From: Rhodospirillaceae bacterium
Lineage (GTDB): Bacteria; Pseudomonadota; Alphaproteobacteria; Rhodospirillales; Rhodospirillaceae
NCBI GenBank assembly: GCA_947476695.1
Contig: CANJRD010000019.1
Span: forward strand, 1 to 64,000
Length of the DNA: 64,000 nucleotides
Direction of reading: 5' to 3'
Shown here: one piece after another, positions 41,345-50,925 of the stretch
Numbering within the stretch: position 1 is the stretch's first letter
Layout of the letters: each line of letters begins with the position of its first letter
Made by a program: the position numbers and the translations under genes
Notes under the pieces: model-generated
The model's database searches: none
Seen by the model: only the letters and a program-made list of their open reading frames with translations
What the model was told of the DNA's origin: nothing

Positions 41345-43768
41345 ATGGCAAACTCGGTCACGTCCAAGCGCGCGCTCGTCATTTCATATGCGGCAGCAAC
41401 CCTATCACCCATCATTGGAACAACGCTGTGGTCGATACCAGCCACCGCGCAACTCGTCGGCGTCGAAGAGGTCATCGTCACGGCACGCCGTCGTGAAGAA
41501 CGTTTGCAAGACGTGCCGGAAGCAATCTCGGCGATGACGTCCCAGGATCTGGAATCCCGCAACATTACTGATCTGCGCAACGTCGCGGCGCTGGTGCCGA
41601 GCTTCACGCTCAGCAACTACCAGGCCCAGAAGAATGTGCGATATGGCCAGACGCTTTTGGTGCGCGGCGTGGCGCGCAGCGGCACCGGTATCTTCATCGA
41701 TGGCGCCCCGGCCGATCCGTTATCCACACCGATCACTGACCTTGAGCGCATTGAAGTGCTGAAAGGACCGCAGAATGCCTACTTCGGGCGTTCGACATTC
41801 GCCGGCGCACTCAACTATGTCACTAAGACGCCGTCGGAAAACTGGGGTGGTACGGCCGAAGGCGTGGTCGGCACCTATGCCCTGCTCGACTTCCGTGGTT
41901 CGGTCGAGGGCCCGATTGTTCCAGAAGCATTGACGTTCCGTGTCGCCGGACGCGCGTTCTCGCAACACGGCCAATACAAGAACCACTTTGACGGCGGTCG
42001 CATGACCGACCAGCAAACGCACAGCCTTTCCGCCGCGCTCGACTATCACAAAGGCGACAATCTGCGAATCAAGAACACCTTCTTGTACAACGTCAACCAC
42101 GACGGATTCCCGATGGTGGCGAAGTTCAAGCAGAATAACTTCAACTGTAATGCCGGTCTCGCGCCCGCGGGACAATTCAACTACCTCTGCGGCGAGTTGC
42201 CGGATTTTCCCACCGCGCAACTGGGCATGAGCTATTACCTCACGCCGGATATCCGCAATATTCTGTTCAACAACAGCCTAAAATTTCCCAATCCCAGTAA
42301 CGTAACGCCCGAAATTGACGGCTTTGAGTCGCTGATCTACGGCATGAGCAACATCCTGAAGGTCGATTACACGTTCGGCAGCGGGTTCCTCGCGGATACC
42401 ACGCTGAGCTACCTCGGCTCGGTCTACGGGTTGAAAAGCAATCAGATGATAAATCCGACCGCTGAAGATACCTCAGCCACGCCGAACCCCAACTACGGCC
42501 GCATCGTCGGTGCGTTGCCCAGCGCCGGCACACAGTTGCTGGTGTATGGCGGTTGGAACTACAACATTTATCATGAGGTGCGCATCACCGGTGACGGCAA
42601 GAAGCGCCTGCGGTGGATGGCCGGCGCCAGCTATTCGCGCCCGATCAATCGCGTTTACGGCATGAACTACGGCCTGACCACCACCGGTCCGGCGGCTTTC
42701 CAGACCGACTACAACAACTTCAACCAGACCTACACCACGCCGATCGGCATATTCAGCAGCGTGGCCTATGACATTACCGATGCGCTGACGGCCAATGCCG
42801 AATTTCGCTATCAGTACGACAGCATCAAAGTCATCCGCATCATGCCGCAACCGAATATCGAGCTTGCGCGCGCGGAAAGCTGGAAGCTGATGCCGCGTGT
42901 CAGCCTTCAGTACAAGTTCGATCGGAACATGAATGTCTACGCGTCATGGGCACGTGGCTTCCAGCCGCAGAGCTTCAATGCAACGCTGTTCACACAGACA
43001 CAATCCGTGGTCGATTTCGTTCTGCAGTCGACCGGTGCCGGCAAGACGGTGGCCGGTGAACAGATCGACATGTACGAAGTCGGCGTGAAGGGAAACTTCC
43101 TCGACAACCGCCTCGTTGTGAACACCGACCTCTATTACGGCAAATGGACCAATCAGGTCATACAGCAGCGCGTGCCCGCGCCCAATACCAGCAACCCAGC
43201 GGTGCCGACCGTCGTGACGGTCAACACCAACCTCGGCGAGACCGAACTGAAGGGCTGGGAATTAGATGCGACAGCAAGCCTGACGGAGAAACTGCTGGCG
43301 AAGATAACGTTCGCCTACAACGGCGTGACCATCAAAAAGTACAATTGCGCGGCCTGCATTCTGAACCTCACCGGCGTGGGCGACCTTTCAGGCAAACGCC
43401 TTTCGGGTTCGCCGACCACGAGCGGCTCCGTGTTCCTGGAATATCGCGACACGTTCAATTCGAGCGGCGACTGGTATCTGAACACCCAGTTCATCTATGC
43501 TGGCAAGATCTACGCTGACGACGTCAACTTGGCTTGGACCAAGCCGCGTACCACCTTCGACTTCCGCGCCGGCCTCGACTTCGGAAAGACCAGCGTCGAA
43601 GCTTTCATCATCAATGCCTTCAATGCCTCCTACTACGAATCCGCGCTTCGTGACGTGAACGGGTTCGCTCCGGTCGCACCCGCCAATGCCTTCAACAACG
43701 CGATCTACGTTGGCCCGGGCGAGAAGCGCCGTGTGGGCTTGCGTGTGAAATATCGTTGGGGCGGATAG
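41345..43768 (+). CDS. TonB-dependent outer-membrane receptor (807 aa), diverged member
   Basis: Start at 41345 after GGGGGAA; signal to ATAQ. TonB-box-like VEEVIVTARRREE; plug with AYFGRSTFAGALNYVTK; barrel end GLRVKYRWGG, so the last residue is Gly with Trp two before, not the usual Phe. Loop Cys pair present (FNCNAGLAP...LCGELP); no CC pair in the last loop, but CAAC occurs in KYNCAACILNLTG. Divergent from cassette B and convergent with the DUF6351 gene. Most distant of the five receptors, so probably a different ligand. Confidence 0.92.
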   Translation: MANSVTSKRALVISYAAATLSPIIGTTLWSIPATAQLVGVEEVIVTARRREERLQDVPEAISAMTSQDLESRNITDLRNVAALVPSFTLSNYQAQKNVRYGQTLLVRGVARSGTGIFIDGAPADPLSTPITDLERIEVLKGPQNAYFGRSTFAGALNYVTKTPSENWGGTAEGVVGTYALLDFRGSVEGPIVPEALTFRVAGRAFSQHGQYKNHFDGGRMTDQQTHSLSAALDYHKGDNLRIKNTFLYNVNHDGFPMVAKFKQNNFNCNAGLAPAGQFNYLCGELPDFPTAQLGMSYYLTPDIRNILFNNSLKFPNPSNVTPEIDGFESLIYGMSNILKVDYTFGSGFLADTTLSYLGSVYGLKSNQMINPTAEDTSATPNPNYGRIVGALPSAGTQLLVYGGWNYNIYHEVRITGDGKKRLRWMAGASYSRPINRVYGMNYGLTTTGPAAFQTDYNNFNQTYTTPIGIFSSVAYDITDALTANAEFRYQYDSIKVIRIMPQPNIELARAESWKLMPRVSLQYKFDRNMNVYASWARGFQPQSFNATLFTQTQSVVDFVLQSTGAGKTVAGEQIDMYEVGVKGNFLDNRLVVNTDLYYGKWTNQVIQQRVPAPNTSNPAVPTVVTVNTNLGETELKGWELDATASLTEKLLAKITFAYNGVTIKKYNCAACILNLTGVGDLSGKRLSGSPTTSGSVFLEYRDTFNSSGDWYLNTQFIYAGKIYADDVNLAWTKPRTTFDFRAGLDFGKTSVEAFIINAFNASYYESALRDVNGFAPVAPANAFNNAIYVGPGEKRRVGLRVKYRWGG

Positions 43769-43791
43769 TCCCCGCCGCGACACCGATAGCA

Positions 43792-43820
43792 AAACGCCCC
43801 GGCCAATGACCGGGGCGTTT
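43792..43820. terminator. Bidirectional terminator
   Basis: AAACGCCCCGG (43792-43802) pairs with CCGGGGCGTTT (43810-43820), with T/A flanks on both strands, between convergent receptor and DUF6351 genes. Confidence 0.88.
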
Positions 43821-43848
43821 CCCTTTAAGAGACCGATATCTGGTGCGG

Positions 43849-45936
43849 CTAGAAGTATTGCCACGTTCCGGCGGGCTTCTCCTGCCCGACGCCCGGCTTT
43901 GTCCAGTCGCAGACGCCACCGGAGAACAGCTTCTTCAGCCGGCTCATCTGCGCGTCGGTAAGCTTGGCCTTATAATCCGCCGGCGAAACCGGCTTCAGCT
44001 GACATTTGATGATGTCCTGCAACTCGGACTGCCCGGCCACCATGCGCGGCGACGGATAGGTCGGATAGAACTCGTTGCACTTGCCGCCGGAGAACGTCTG
44101 CTTCTCCTCAATGCGCTTGCCCTCCGGATCGAAGCAGGACTCGACCAGATCCTTTGGCTTATTCCGTAAGGTCTTCTCCCGCTTCGAGCCCACGCCGGCG
44201 TCCTTGGCAATGGACGTCAGCCACTCATCCATCTTGCCGATGGCGTACCGCGACATGGTATCGCCGTTCTGGCTGGCGGCGTATTCGCCTTCGCGATGGC
44301 TTTCGATCAAGACGATGTAGTTATCGCGGTCACCCGCCTCGCGCGCGACGCGTCCGGCCGCGGCGAAGGTTCCTGCTTTGAGATGGTTGGCCTGAGGATC
44401 GTGGTCGGAATAGTTCCGCTGTTCGATGACTGGGATATCCTTGAGGCCCAGCCCGCCGTTCAAAACACGGCCGGAACGATATGCCGCCCTGATGCCTTGT
44501 GGATCCCCGGCTCCCCGCGCCTGCGTCCAGTCGCCGTTTACGTCATAGCCGCCGATCTGCTCATTGAGATCGAGGAAAGTATCGACGCTGATCGCCCCGC
44601 TGTTCAGCGCGGCTAGGCCGTACTGCACCCCGATATTGTCCACGACATTTCGCGCAAACCCGGTTTTAGGATCGCGGCCGAGTGAGTTCACGAAGTGATC
44701 GCTCCACATGCAGCGCACCCCATTTGGATTTGTCTTGGCGTCAAAGCGCTCGGACTTCGGCAGCACATCCGGGCAATCGGTCGCGATGGAACGACCGATC
44801 GTGGACGGCTTGGTATTCAGCGTCACCCCGGCGATCGCATGCTTCTGCGCATCGGTCAGTCCCTTCGCGCCGGGCTTCTTGAGCCAGTCGAACACCAGGT
44901 TTACGTCGGACGAATTCTGGCCGAAGCGCACAAAATCAACGGACGTGCACATCGGCATGATGCCATCCAGCACGCCGGGATAGTTATCGGCCGTCAACAG
45001 GACCTGGTGTGAACCGCCGGAGCAGCCCCACCCGATTGTGAACAGCGGCAGTCCGAGCCGCTTGATCGCGTGCTCGCGCGTCATCATCGCGGTTTCAGAC
45101 GACAGCAGATCGTCGCAGTTGTTCTGGAATACGTTCAGCGAGTTCGCGATGGTCGCGTAGCCGAGCCCCGTGAACTGCTCACTCAGTACGTTCTGGGTGT
45201 TACGCCCCTGACGATACATGCCGCCGCACCCGCCTGCGAACAGGTAGGCGAAGCGATGGTTCCAACCCTTGGGGGACGTTGCCGGTGACGGATCGCCTTC
45301 GGCCGTCGGATTATGCAGCATCGCAATTTCATAGACGCCGCGATTGATAGTGCCGGTCTCGATGCGGACCACGTAGGGCACGGTTTCGCCAGTTGAGGTC
45401 GTCGTCTGGGCGACATCCGCCGGCAGCGTCTTGCGATCCGGCAGCGGCTTGAACTCTTTCGTGCCCGCCGGCCGGTAAACATAGGTCACCACCGTATCGA
45501 CCGAGCAATCCGCATCTTTCGGGGCCGGGAGAAACTTGCCGTCCTTCAGCTTGAACTGGGCCGTTTCGCAGATGAAAGGCTTTTCCTTCGGGCCTGCGAA
45601 GACCGGCCCAGTGATCGGATAATTCTTGATCTTCACCGAGGCAGAATTCGAACCCTGCTTCGCGGTCAGGGTGTTGTCGCCTGTGGTGAACCCCTTCACG
45701 AGACCGATGTACCTCCCGCTTTCATTCTTGAAAGCCATGGAGACATCCCGCCCGTTTGCATCGACGCGCGGGGGGGCCTCGGGGGAAACGATCTCAATCA
45801 GGGCATCGCCCCCCGTCACCCGCGACGGATCGGACGAGAGGACATGAATGCTGAAGTCATTTGTGGCGGCCATGGCCGACGCACCAACGAGAAGGGTGAG
45901 CGCGAAGCCCAGCGACCAGGCCGCTTTCTTCGACAT
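43849..45936 (-). CDS. Secreted DUF6351-family protein (alpha/beta-hydrolase-like)
   Basis: 695 aa; Sec signal (ASAMAA); ribosome-binding site GAGGAGAC. I recognise the DUF6351 type: an N-terminal Ig-like region (about 25-115, ITGPVFAGPKEKPFICE), then a large catalytic-like domain. In the latter, TIGWGCSGGSHQ has the G-x-S-x-G form of a nucleophile elbow (about 305), and YSDHDPQANHLK and ESHREGEY hold Asp and His candidates. Family members often sit with steroid or polyester degradation genes, but the reaction is not established. It follows the fused propeller gene by 28 bp, likely one transcript. Confidence 0.75.
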   Translation of the reverse strand: MSKKAAWSLGFALTLLVGASAMAATNDFSIHVLSSDPSRVTGGDALIEIVSPEAPPRVDANGRDVSMAFKNESGRYIGLVKGFTTGDNTLTAKQGSNSASVKIKNYPITGPVFAGPKEKPFICETAQFKLKDGKFLPAPKDADCSVDTVVTYVYRPAGTKEFKPLPDRKTLPADVAQTTTSTGETVPYVVRIETGTINRGVYEIAMLHNPTAEGDPSPATSPKGWNHRFAYLFAGGCGGMYRQGRNTQNVLSEQFTGLGYATIANSLNVFQNNCDDLLSSETAMMTREHAIKRLGLPLFTIGWGCSGGSHQVLLTADNYPGVLDGIMPMCTSVDFVRFGQNSSDVNLVFDWLKKPGAKGLTDAQKHAIAGVTLNTKPSTIGRSIATDCPDVLPKSERFDAKTNPNGVRCMWSDHFVNSLGRDPKTGFARNVVDNIGVQYGLAALNSGAISVDTFLDLNEQIGGYDVNGDWTQARGAGDPQGIRAAYRSGRVLNGGLGLKDIPVIEQRNYSDHDPQANHLKAGTFAAAGRVAREAGDRDNYIVLIESHREGEYAASQNGDTMSRYAIGKMDEWLTSIAKDAGVGSKREKTLRNKPKDLVESCFDPEGKRIEEKQTFSGGKCNEFYPTYPSPRMVAGQSELQDIIKCQLKPVSPADYKAKLTDAQMSRLKKLFSGGVCDWTKPGVGQEKPAGTWQYF

Positions 45937-45964
45937 GTGAATGTCTCCTCTAAAGCAATGAATC

Positions 45965-47380
45965 TTAGTGTACCGCAGCTTTCGTAGAGCCCGTTTTCGC
46001 CATCACGATTCGGCCGGTGTTGGTTTCCGCGACCCAGAGTACACCAGCTTGGCCGAGAATTTTCGCCCCTGCCGCCGGCTTCGTTCCGGGGATTCCATCG
46101 ACGAACTTCTCGCGGGCCGGATCGAAGGCATAGGTCGTGTTTGCCCCGCGTTGGATGACCCAGACAATGTCCTTGTCGTCGACGAAAATGCCGGACGCAT
46201 GCGACGGCTTGGCGCCGGGCAGGTTCCAGCTTTTCCATGCGCCGGTCTTCGGGACATAGCGGGTGAGATAGCCGCGCGTCCATTCGTCGATCCAGATGTT
46301 GCCCTTGCTGTCCGACCGCAGGCGATGTGGCTCGGACCCGGCATAAGGCGTATCGATCACCGTGGAGGCGCCCGTATCGCGGTCGACGCGGGCGATGTAG
46401 GCCGGGACGACAGAGGCGTACCAAATTTCGCCGGTAGGCGTGACCGTGATGCCGAACGTGTAGCGGCTCGCCGGGGGCTTCCAGGCCTTCACTTCGCCGG
46501 TGTTCACGTCGAGCTTGGCGTATTCGCCGTTCGCACCCGCACCGGTGAACCAGAGATTTCCATCGTTATCGAAAACCGCGCCGTTGAGGCTGGAGCGGCC
46601 CAGCCCTTTCGGCAACGGCCAGAGTTTCACCTCGTCGGTCTTGGCGTCGACGCGCAGAATGGCGTCCTGGCCGGAATCGGTGATCCAGGCGTTGCCGTCC
46701 TTGCCGGGAATGACGTCGTGCGGCACCGAGTCCTTGCCCAACGGAATGATCCGCACCGCGCCGGTCGCGGGATCGAGGATGCCGAAGACGCCGGGCCGCG
46801 TCGCCGTGAACCAGACTTTCCCGTCGGGCGCGGGCGAAACGCTGTTCGGCTTTGTGCCTTCAGGAAGATCGAAGGCTTTCGTCTGCGACGCCATAGTGGG
46901 TGCGGAGGTCACGCCGCCTTTGCAGGCCTTCGCGGCAATCGCCGCATGCGCCGCTTTGACGTCGGAAAGATCAATCTCCAAGGCTTCCGGTCGCGGACCC
47001 GATGTCGTCACCTGAACCTGCAGCCGCTTCGCGGCCAAGACCTGGGCGAAATCCCCGCCCGTCAGGGCAATCGACTGAATGGCGCCTTCATGCGGCGAGG
47101 CCGTACGTTCCGCAGTCGCGGGCTCATTGTCGAACCGTGCGGTATAACTGCGGAAACCACCGCTGGGCGCGAGACTGACGAACAGCGCATCCTCGGTCAG
47201 CGTCACGATGTACTTGCGTTGATACAAGCCGGTGCAGCTCATCGCGCCCGTCAAGGTGTCGGGCGTTTGCCGGACCGACCAGTTCGTCGATTTGAAGACT
47301 TCCTTGCCGAGGCTGATGTCGTCAGCCGCAGCGGCGATCACGCTCCAGAGAGCGCCGACAAGTGCCAACCAAACGCGCAT
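45965..47380 (-). CDS. Secreted fusion: unknown N-terminal domain plus Vgb-like beta-propeller
   Basis: 471 aa; the ATG at 47380 follows GGGAGGG; Sec signal MRVWLALVGALWSVIAAAA. Residues about 20-155 match the stand-alone protein at 32789-33256; residues about 170-471 match the propeller protein at 12427-13446 (FDLPEGTKPNSVSPAPDGKV, WITDSGQDAILRVD, GNIWIDEWTRGYLTRYVPKTG). Two proteins that are separate elsewhere in the window are thus joined here, good evidence that they act together. The propeller is of the virginiamycin-B-lyase/SMP-30 type; activity not known. It precedes the DUF6351 gene. Confidence 0.85.
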   Translation of the reverse strand: MRVWLALVGALWSVIAAAADDISLGKEVFKSTNWSVRQTPDTLTGAMSCTGLYQRKYIVTLTEDALFVSLAPSGGFRSYTARFDNEPATAERTASPHEGAIQSIALTGGDFAQVLAAKRLQVQVTTSGPRPEALEIDLSDVKAAHAAIAAKACKGGVTSAPTMASQTKAFDLPEGTKPNSVSPAPDGKVWFTATRPGVFGILDPATGAVRIIPLGKDSVPHDVIPGKDGNAWITDSGQDAILRVDAKTDEVKLWPLPKGLGRSSLNGAVFDNDGNLWFTGAGANGEYAKLDVNTGEVKAWKPPASRYTFGITVTPTGEIWYASVVPAYIARVDRDTGASTVIDTPYAGSEPHRLRSDSKGNIWIDEWTRGYLTRYVPKTGAWKSWNLPGAKPSHASGIFVDDKDIVWVIQRGANTTYAFDPAREKFVDGIPGTKPAAGAKILGQAGVLWVAETNTGRIVMAKTGSTKAAVH

Positions 47381-47593
47381 CGCGCTTCCCTCCCGAAGTC
47401 ACAATCCGGCGCGACAATGATGTCACGAGACGCCTGAAAGCGGCGCAGCAAAAAGGCCGATCAACGTCAAACCTTATGGAGCTTCTGCACCTTTGGTCCG
47501 CCGGGCGGGCAGCCACCGGGACTGGACCTTGCGGCTAGCCCACCGATACGGACATGCTAAGGTCTGGCTACGCTGAATGGGGAGGAACTGCAC

Positions 47594-48016
47594 ATGAAGC
47601 TCTATGCCATGGGCTTTGACGTCAACAATCGCAGCATCAGCGAGACGCTCGAAGTCCCGCTCACCAAGGTCAGCGCAACCGAAGAGATCAGCGCCAAGCA
47701 GCCCGGCACCCATTGGCGCATTGGCACGCGCGCGTTCGGCAATCCGGTCCGTACCAGCAAGGACTATAAGAGCGCCGCCGGCCCCTATGAAATGCATGTC
47801 GGCGGTTCGCCGCATTTCATCGGCCTGATGTCCGGTCAGAACGAAGTGACGATGCAGGACGGTTCGGTGTTCCGCATGGGGATCGGCGACTTCCTTTATG
47901 TCCGCCCGGGCACGCTACATCACAGCAACTTCCCGGGCCTCGTACCGGGCACCATCTTCAATCTCTATACGGGCGGCACCGCGGCCGATATCGGCCCACT
48001 GGTAATCAAGTCGTAA
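47594..48016 (+). CDS. Small single-domain cupin protein
   Basis: 140 aa, no signal, cytosolic. Ribosome-binding site GGGGAGGAA, seven bases before the ATG. One cupin barrel: GPYEMHVGGSPHFIGLMSG and then the second motif GDFLYVRPGTLHHSNFPG, with His residues in both motifs that could bind a metal. Family members include dioxygenases and binding proteins; no substrate can be named. Convergent with the tannase gene 16 bases away; divergent from the propeller-fusion gene. Confidence 0.78.
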   Translation: MKLYAMGFDVNNRSISETLEVPLTKVSATEEISAKQPGTHWRIGTRAFGNPVRTSKDYKSAAGPYEMHVGGSPHFIGLMSGQNEVTMQDGSVFRMGIGDFLYVRPGTLHHSNFPGLVPGTIFNLYTGGTAADIGPLVIKS

Positions 48017-48032
48017 AGCTGCCGCCGCGGCG

Positions 48033-49625
48033 TTACTTCGATTCCATGGCACCGCGTACGCGCTTAAAGCTCGTCGCCGTATTCTGATCGCCGCTGCTAT
48101 ACCGATACGTATCGGGATACGGATACAGCGGCCGCGAGAATTTCGGGTTCGACGCGGCGATGTTGTCGCCCTTGAACCCCGCCGGTGCGTTGATCGGCCC
48201 CACGCCCTGCCCGGCGACGCTATAGGCCGTGATCTCATCCGGCGCCTTACCGTTCTCGACCCAGGCATCGAGCGCACCGAGCATATCGGCAGCGTTCACA
48301 CCGTAGCCGCCCGCGCAATGGAACATGCCGGGGAACATGAAGAGACGCGCGAACTTCTGCGTCTCCGCCAGACCGCCCATCACGCGCGTCATCCGCTCGT
48401 AGTAGTGCAGCTTGCTGTACGGCGAGTTGCTCGTGTCGGCCCAGCCGTGGAACAGAATGATCTTGCCGCCATTGGCGGCGAAGAGTTCAAGGTCGGGATC
48501 ACCCGCACTCATCAGGGCATAGGTATTCAGACGCTGCGGGTCGCGTTCCCAATCGAACTGAGACACGTCGTAGCTCGGCCCCGGATCGGTCAGGAAGCCG
48601 AGGTAGCGCATGTTTTCCGTCGCGTTCTTGTAGTAGACGCCCGACTTGCCCGGCAGGAACTGCACCCAACTGGGCTCGCTGCCGAAGGCCATGCCGCCGC
48701 TGCGGACAAAGGGTCCCTTCTTGCTGGCAGGCCCTTGATACAGCTTCCGCACGACCGCCATTTCCGCATCGGTCAGGCAAGTGACGCCGGCACCCCCTTT
48801 GCAGGCAAGCTTCGAATGGTCGAATTTGCACTGACGGGGATCGCCGATCACACCGTCCCTCACGCCATCCAATGCATCGCAGGCGCCGATAACGGCAGTG
48901 CGAACGACATCCAACTTCGCTTGCGTCAGAACGTTTTCACCGTTGGCGCCCACGTTGGCGATGCCGTTCCAGAACGCCGTCAGCGGCGGTCCCATCAGCG
49001 AGTAAAGCTGCGCGTCGCCCGCGACGATACCGTCGAAGTCGTACGGAAAGCGTTGAGCTTCGACCAGGCCCTGACGGCCGCCGGTCGAGCAGCCGCGGAA
49101 ATAAGATCGCTTGATCGGCGCGGCATAGAAGGCCTCGGTGATTGCCTTGCCCGCGACCGTGGCGACATGCGTCGCGCGATAGCCGTGGTCGAGTTCGGCG
49201 GCGAGGTTGTTGTACGCCCACTTGCCGTCGCGCCCTTCGGCGCGGTGGCCCATGTCCGTCGTGCCGCAGGCATAGCCGCGCGCGACGGCTTCCGGGCAGG
49301 AGGCGATTCCCTGCATGCTGCCGCACATGCCGCCGCAACCCTGCATGACGAATTTGCCGTTCCAATTCTCAAGCGGGAGGTGGAACTCGATACCGACCGT
49401 CGCCGCGACATAGCCTTCCGCCCTGCAGTACGCCGGCACACCATCTTTCGCAGCCACCGGCGTGCTCACCAGCACGCGCGTGGGCGCGTCGAGTACATCG
49501 CTGAAATCGCGCGCCGCGAGCGCTTGGCATTGCGCCGGTGTGGCGGCTTTTGCAGACGTCACAGCCATTGCAGCGCAGATTGCGATGATGGCAACTCCGC
49601 GGATTGTCGCAATCAGACGGCGCAT
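48033..49625 (-). CDS. Secreted tannase/feruloyl esterase family protein
   Basis: 530 aa; Sec signal (to SAKAA). Catalytic residues can be seen in the CS-D-HC arrangement of this family: Cys179-Ser180 in GCSTGGRQG, Asp397 in HGWADTSNSP, His436-Cys437 in FHCAGG; the two Cys form the disulfide that holds Ser and His together. Also QGCGGMCGSMQGI near the oxyanion hole. Expected reaction: hydrolysis of aromatic esters such as feruloyl or galloyl esters in the periplasm or outside. The last gene of an operon with an MFS permease, a DUF1428 protein and an amidohydrolase; 15 bp after the permease. Confidence 0.92.
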   Translation of the reverse strand: MRRLIATIRGVAIIAICAAMAVTSAKAATPAQCQALAARDFSDVLDAPTRVLVSTPVAAKDGVPAYCRAEGYVAATVGIEFHLPLENWNGKFVMQGCGGMCGSMQGIASCPEAVARGYACGTTDMGHRAEGRDGKWAYNNLAAELDHGYRATHVATVAGKAITEAFYAAPIKRSYFRGCSTGGRQGLVEAQRFPYDFDGIVAGDAQLYSLMGPPLTAFWNGIANVGANGENVLTQAKLDVVRTAVIGACDALDGVRDGVIGDPRQCKFDHSKLACKGGAGVTCLTDAEMAVVRKLYQGPASKKGPFVRSGGMAFGSEPSWVQFLPGKSGVYYKNATENMRYLGFLTDPGPSYDVSQFDWERDPQRLNTYALMSAGDPDLELFAANGGKIILFHGWADTSNSPYSKLHYYERMTRVMGGLAETQKFARLFMFPGMFHCAGGYGVNAADMLGALDAWVENGKAPDEITAYSVAGQGVGPINAPAGFKGDNIAASNPKFSRPLYPYPDTYRYSSGDQNTATSFKRVRGAMESK

Positions 49626-49640
49626 AGGATTTCCCCCGGC

Positions 49641-50903
49641 TTAGTCTTCGAGAATTCTGCTATGGATTTGCGTATCGCGCATAAAGACCGCGATGAGGAA
49701 CGCGGCGGCCATGAAGGCCGTCACGTACCAATAGAACCAGCTTTCGTGGCCCGCCTGCTTGAACGACAGTGCGACCACCTCGGCCGAACCGCCCGCGAGG
49801 CCGCCGAGCGAGTACGGCAATCCAACCGCGAGCGCGCGAATCTCGGTCGGGAACAGCTCGGCTTTATACAGGCCGCTGATCGCCGTGTAGGGCGTCAGGA
49901 TCGCGAGCGATACGATCACCAGAACAAGCGCGAGCGCGAAATCGTGCGTGGTGCTGAGCGTCGTCATCAACGGTACGGTGAGGATCGTGCCCAGGGCCCC
50001 GAAGGCAATCAGCAGCGGCCGGCGTCCCACGCGATCCGACAGCCATCCCAGCGCCGGCTGCAACAACATGAACACAACCAGCGACAAGGCCGATATCTGC
50101 GTCGCCGCGTCTTTGGTGAAGCCGGACGTGTTCACCAGAAATTTCTGCATGTAGGCGCTGAACGTATAAAAGCTCACCGCCCCCGCAGCAGTGATACCGA
50201 AGACAATGGCGAGTTCCTTGGGATGCTGGGCCATCAGCTGCCATGTGCGAGTCCGCGCGTGGCGTTCCCGGGCCGCTTCGAATGAAGCGGTCTCCGGAAG
50301 GCCCACGCGAATCCACAAGGCCGTCACGGCGCACAGCGCGCCGATGAAGAACGGAATACGCCATCCCCAGGCCGTCAACGCTTCCGGCGACAGCGTCGCC
50401 TGCAAAACAATGAGCGCGACCAGCGCGAGCAGTTGACCCAAGATCAGCGTGACGTACTGGAAACTTGCCAGGAAACCGCGATGGCGGCGGCCGGCAACTT
50501 CGCTCAGATACGTCGCGCTCGCGGCGTATTCACCGCCGATGCTCAAACCCTGCAGAATGCGCGCGAGGGTCAGCAGGATTGGTGCCCAAATGCCAATTTG
50601 CGCGTAACCCGGCGTCAATCCAATGGCGAGCGAGCCAATGCCCATCACCAGCATCGACACCGCCAGCGCCGCGCGGCGGCCGACCCGGTCGGCGTAGATG
50701 CCGGTCAACCAGCTGCCCAGGGGGCGCACGAGATAGCCGACGGCGAAGATCGCGGCTGTGTTGAGGAGTTGTGCGGTTCTATCGCCCTTGGGAAAGAAGA
50801 CCTCGGCAAAATAGAGCGCGAAGGACGAGTAGGCGAACCAGTCGTACCACTCGACCAAATTGCCGACGGCGCCGCCGATCACGGGTCGCAATCGCGACGT
50901 CAT
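49641..50903 (-). CDS. MFS permease, metabolite:H+ symporter (MHS) family
   Basis: 420 aa from the ATG at 50903; a GTG at 50960 would add 19 residues but overlaps the DUF1428 gene. Twelve membrane helices expected; the N-terminal motif GAVGNLVEWYDWFAYSSFA is the hallmark of MHS transporters (ShiA, PcaT, ProP, KgtP). Motif DRVGRR occurs twice (loops 2-3 and 8-9), as in MFS in general. MHS members take up organic acids, shikimate, protocatechuate or betaine. Next to a tannase-family esterase, an aromatic acid released by the esterase is the likely cargo (inference). Confidence 0.9.
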   Translation of the reverse strand: MTSRLRPVIGGAVGNLVEWYDWFAYSSFALYFAEVFFPKGDRTAQLLNTAAIFAVGYLVRPLGSWLTGIYADRVGRRAALAVSMLVMGIGSLAIGLTPGYAQIGIWAPILLTLARILQGLSIGGEYAASATYLSEVAGRRHRGFLASFQYVTLILGQLLALVALIVLQATLSPEALTAWGWRIPFFIGALCAVTALWIRVGLPETASFEAARERHARTRTWQLMAQHPKELAIVFGITAAGAVSFYTFSAYMQKFLVNTSGFTKDAATQISALSLVVFMLLQPALGWLSDRVGRRPLLIAFGALGTILTVPLMTTLSTTHDFALALVLVIVSLAILTPYTAISGLYKAELFPTEIRALAVGLPYSLGGLAGGSAEVVALSFKQAGHESWFYWYVTAFMAAAFLIAVFMRDTQIHSRILED

Positions 50904-50925
50904 CGGCGCAGTGCCGTCCGCTGCA

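Noticed and set aside
45968-47437. Plus-strand open frame of 489 codons opposite the fused propeller gene
   Set aside because: No family resemblance; sense strand has a clear signal peptide and propeller repeats.
48318-50285. Long plus-strand open frame of 655 codons
   Set aside because: It runs antisense through the tannase and MFS genes, has no signal, motif or ribosome-binding site, and is Arg/His/Val-rich as expected of a GC-rich shadow.
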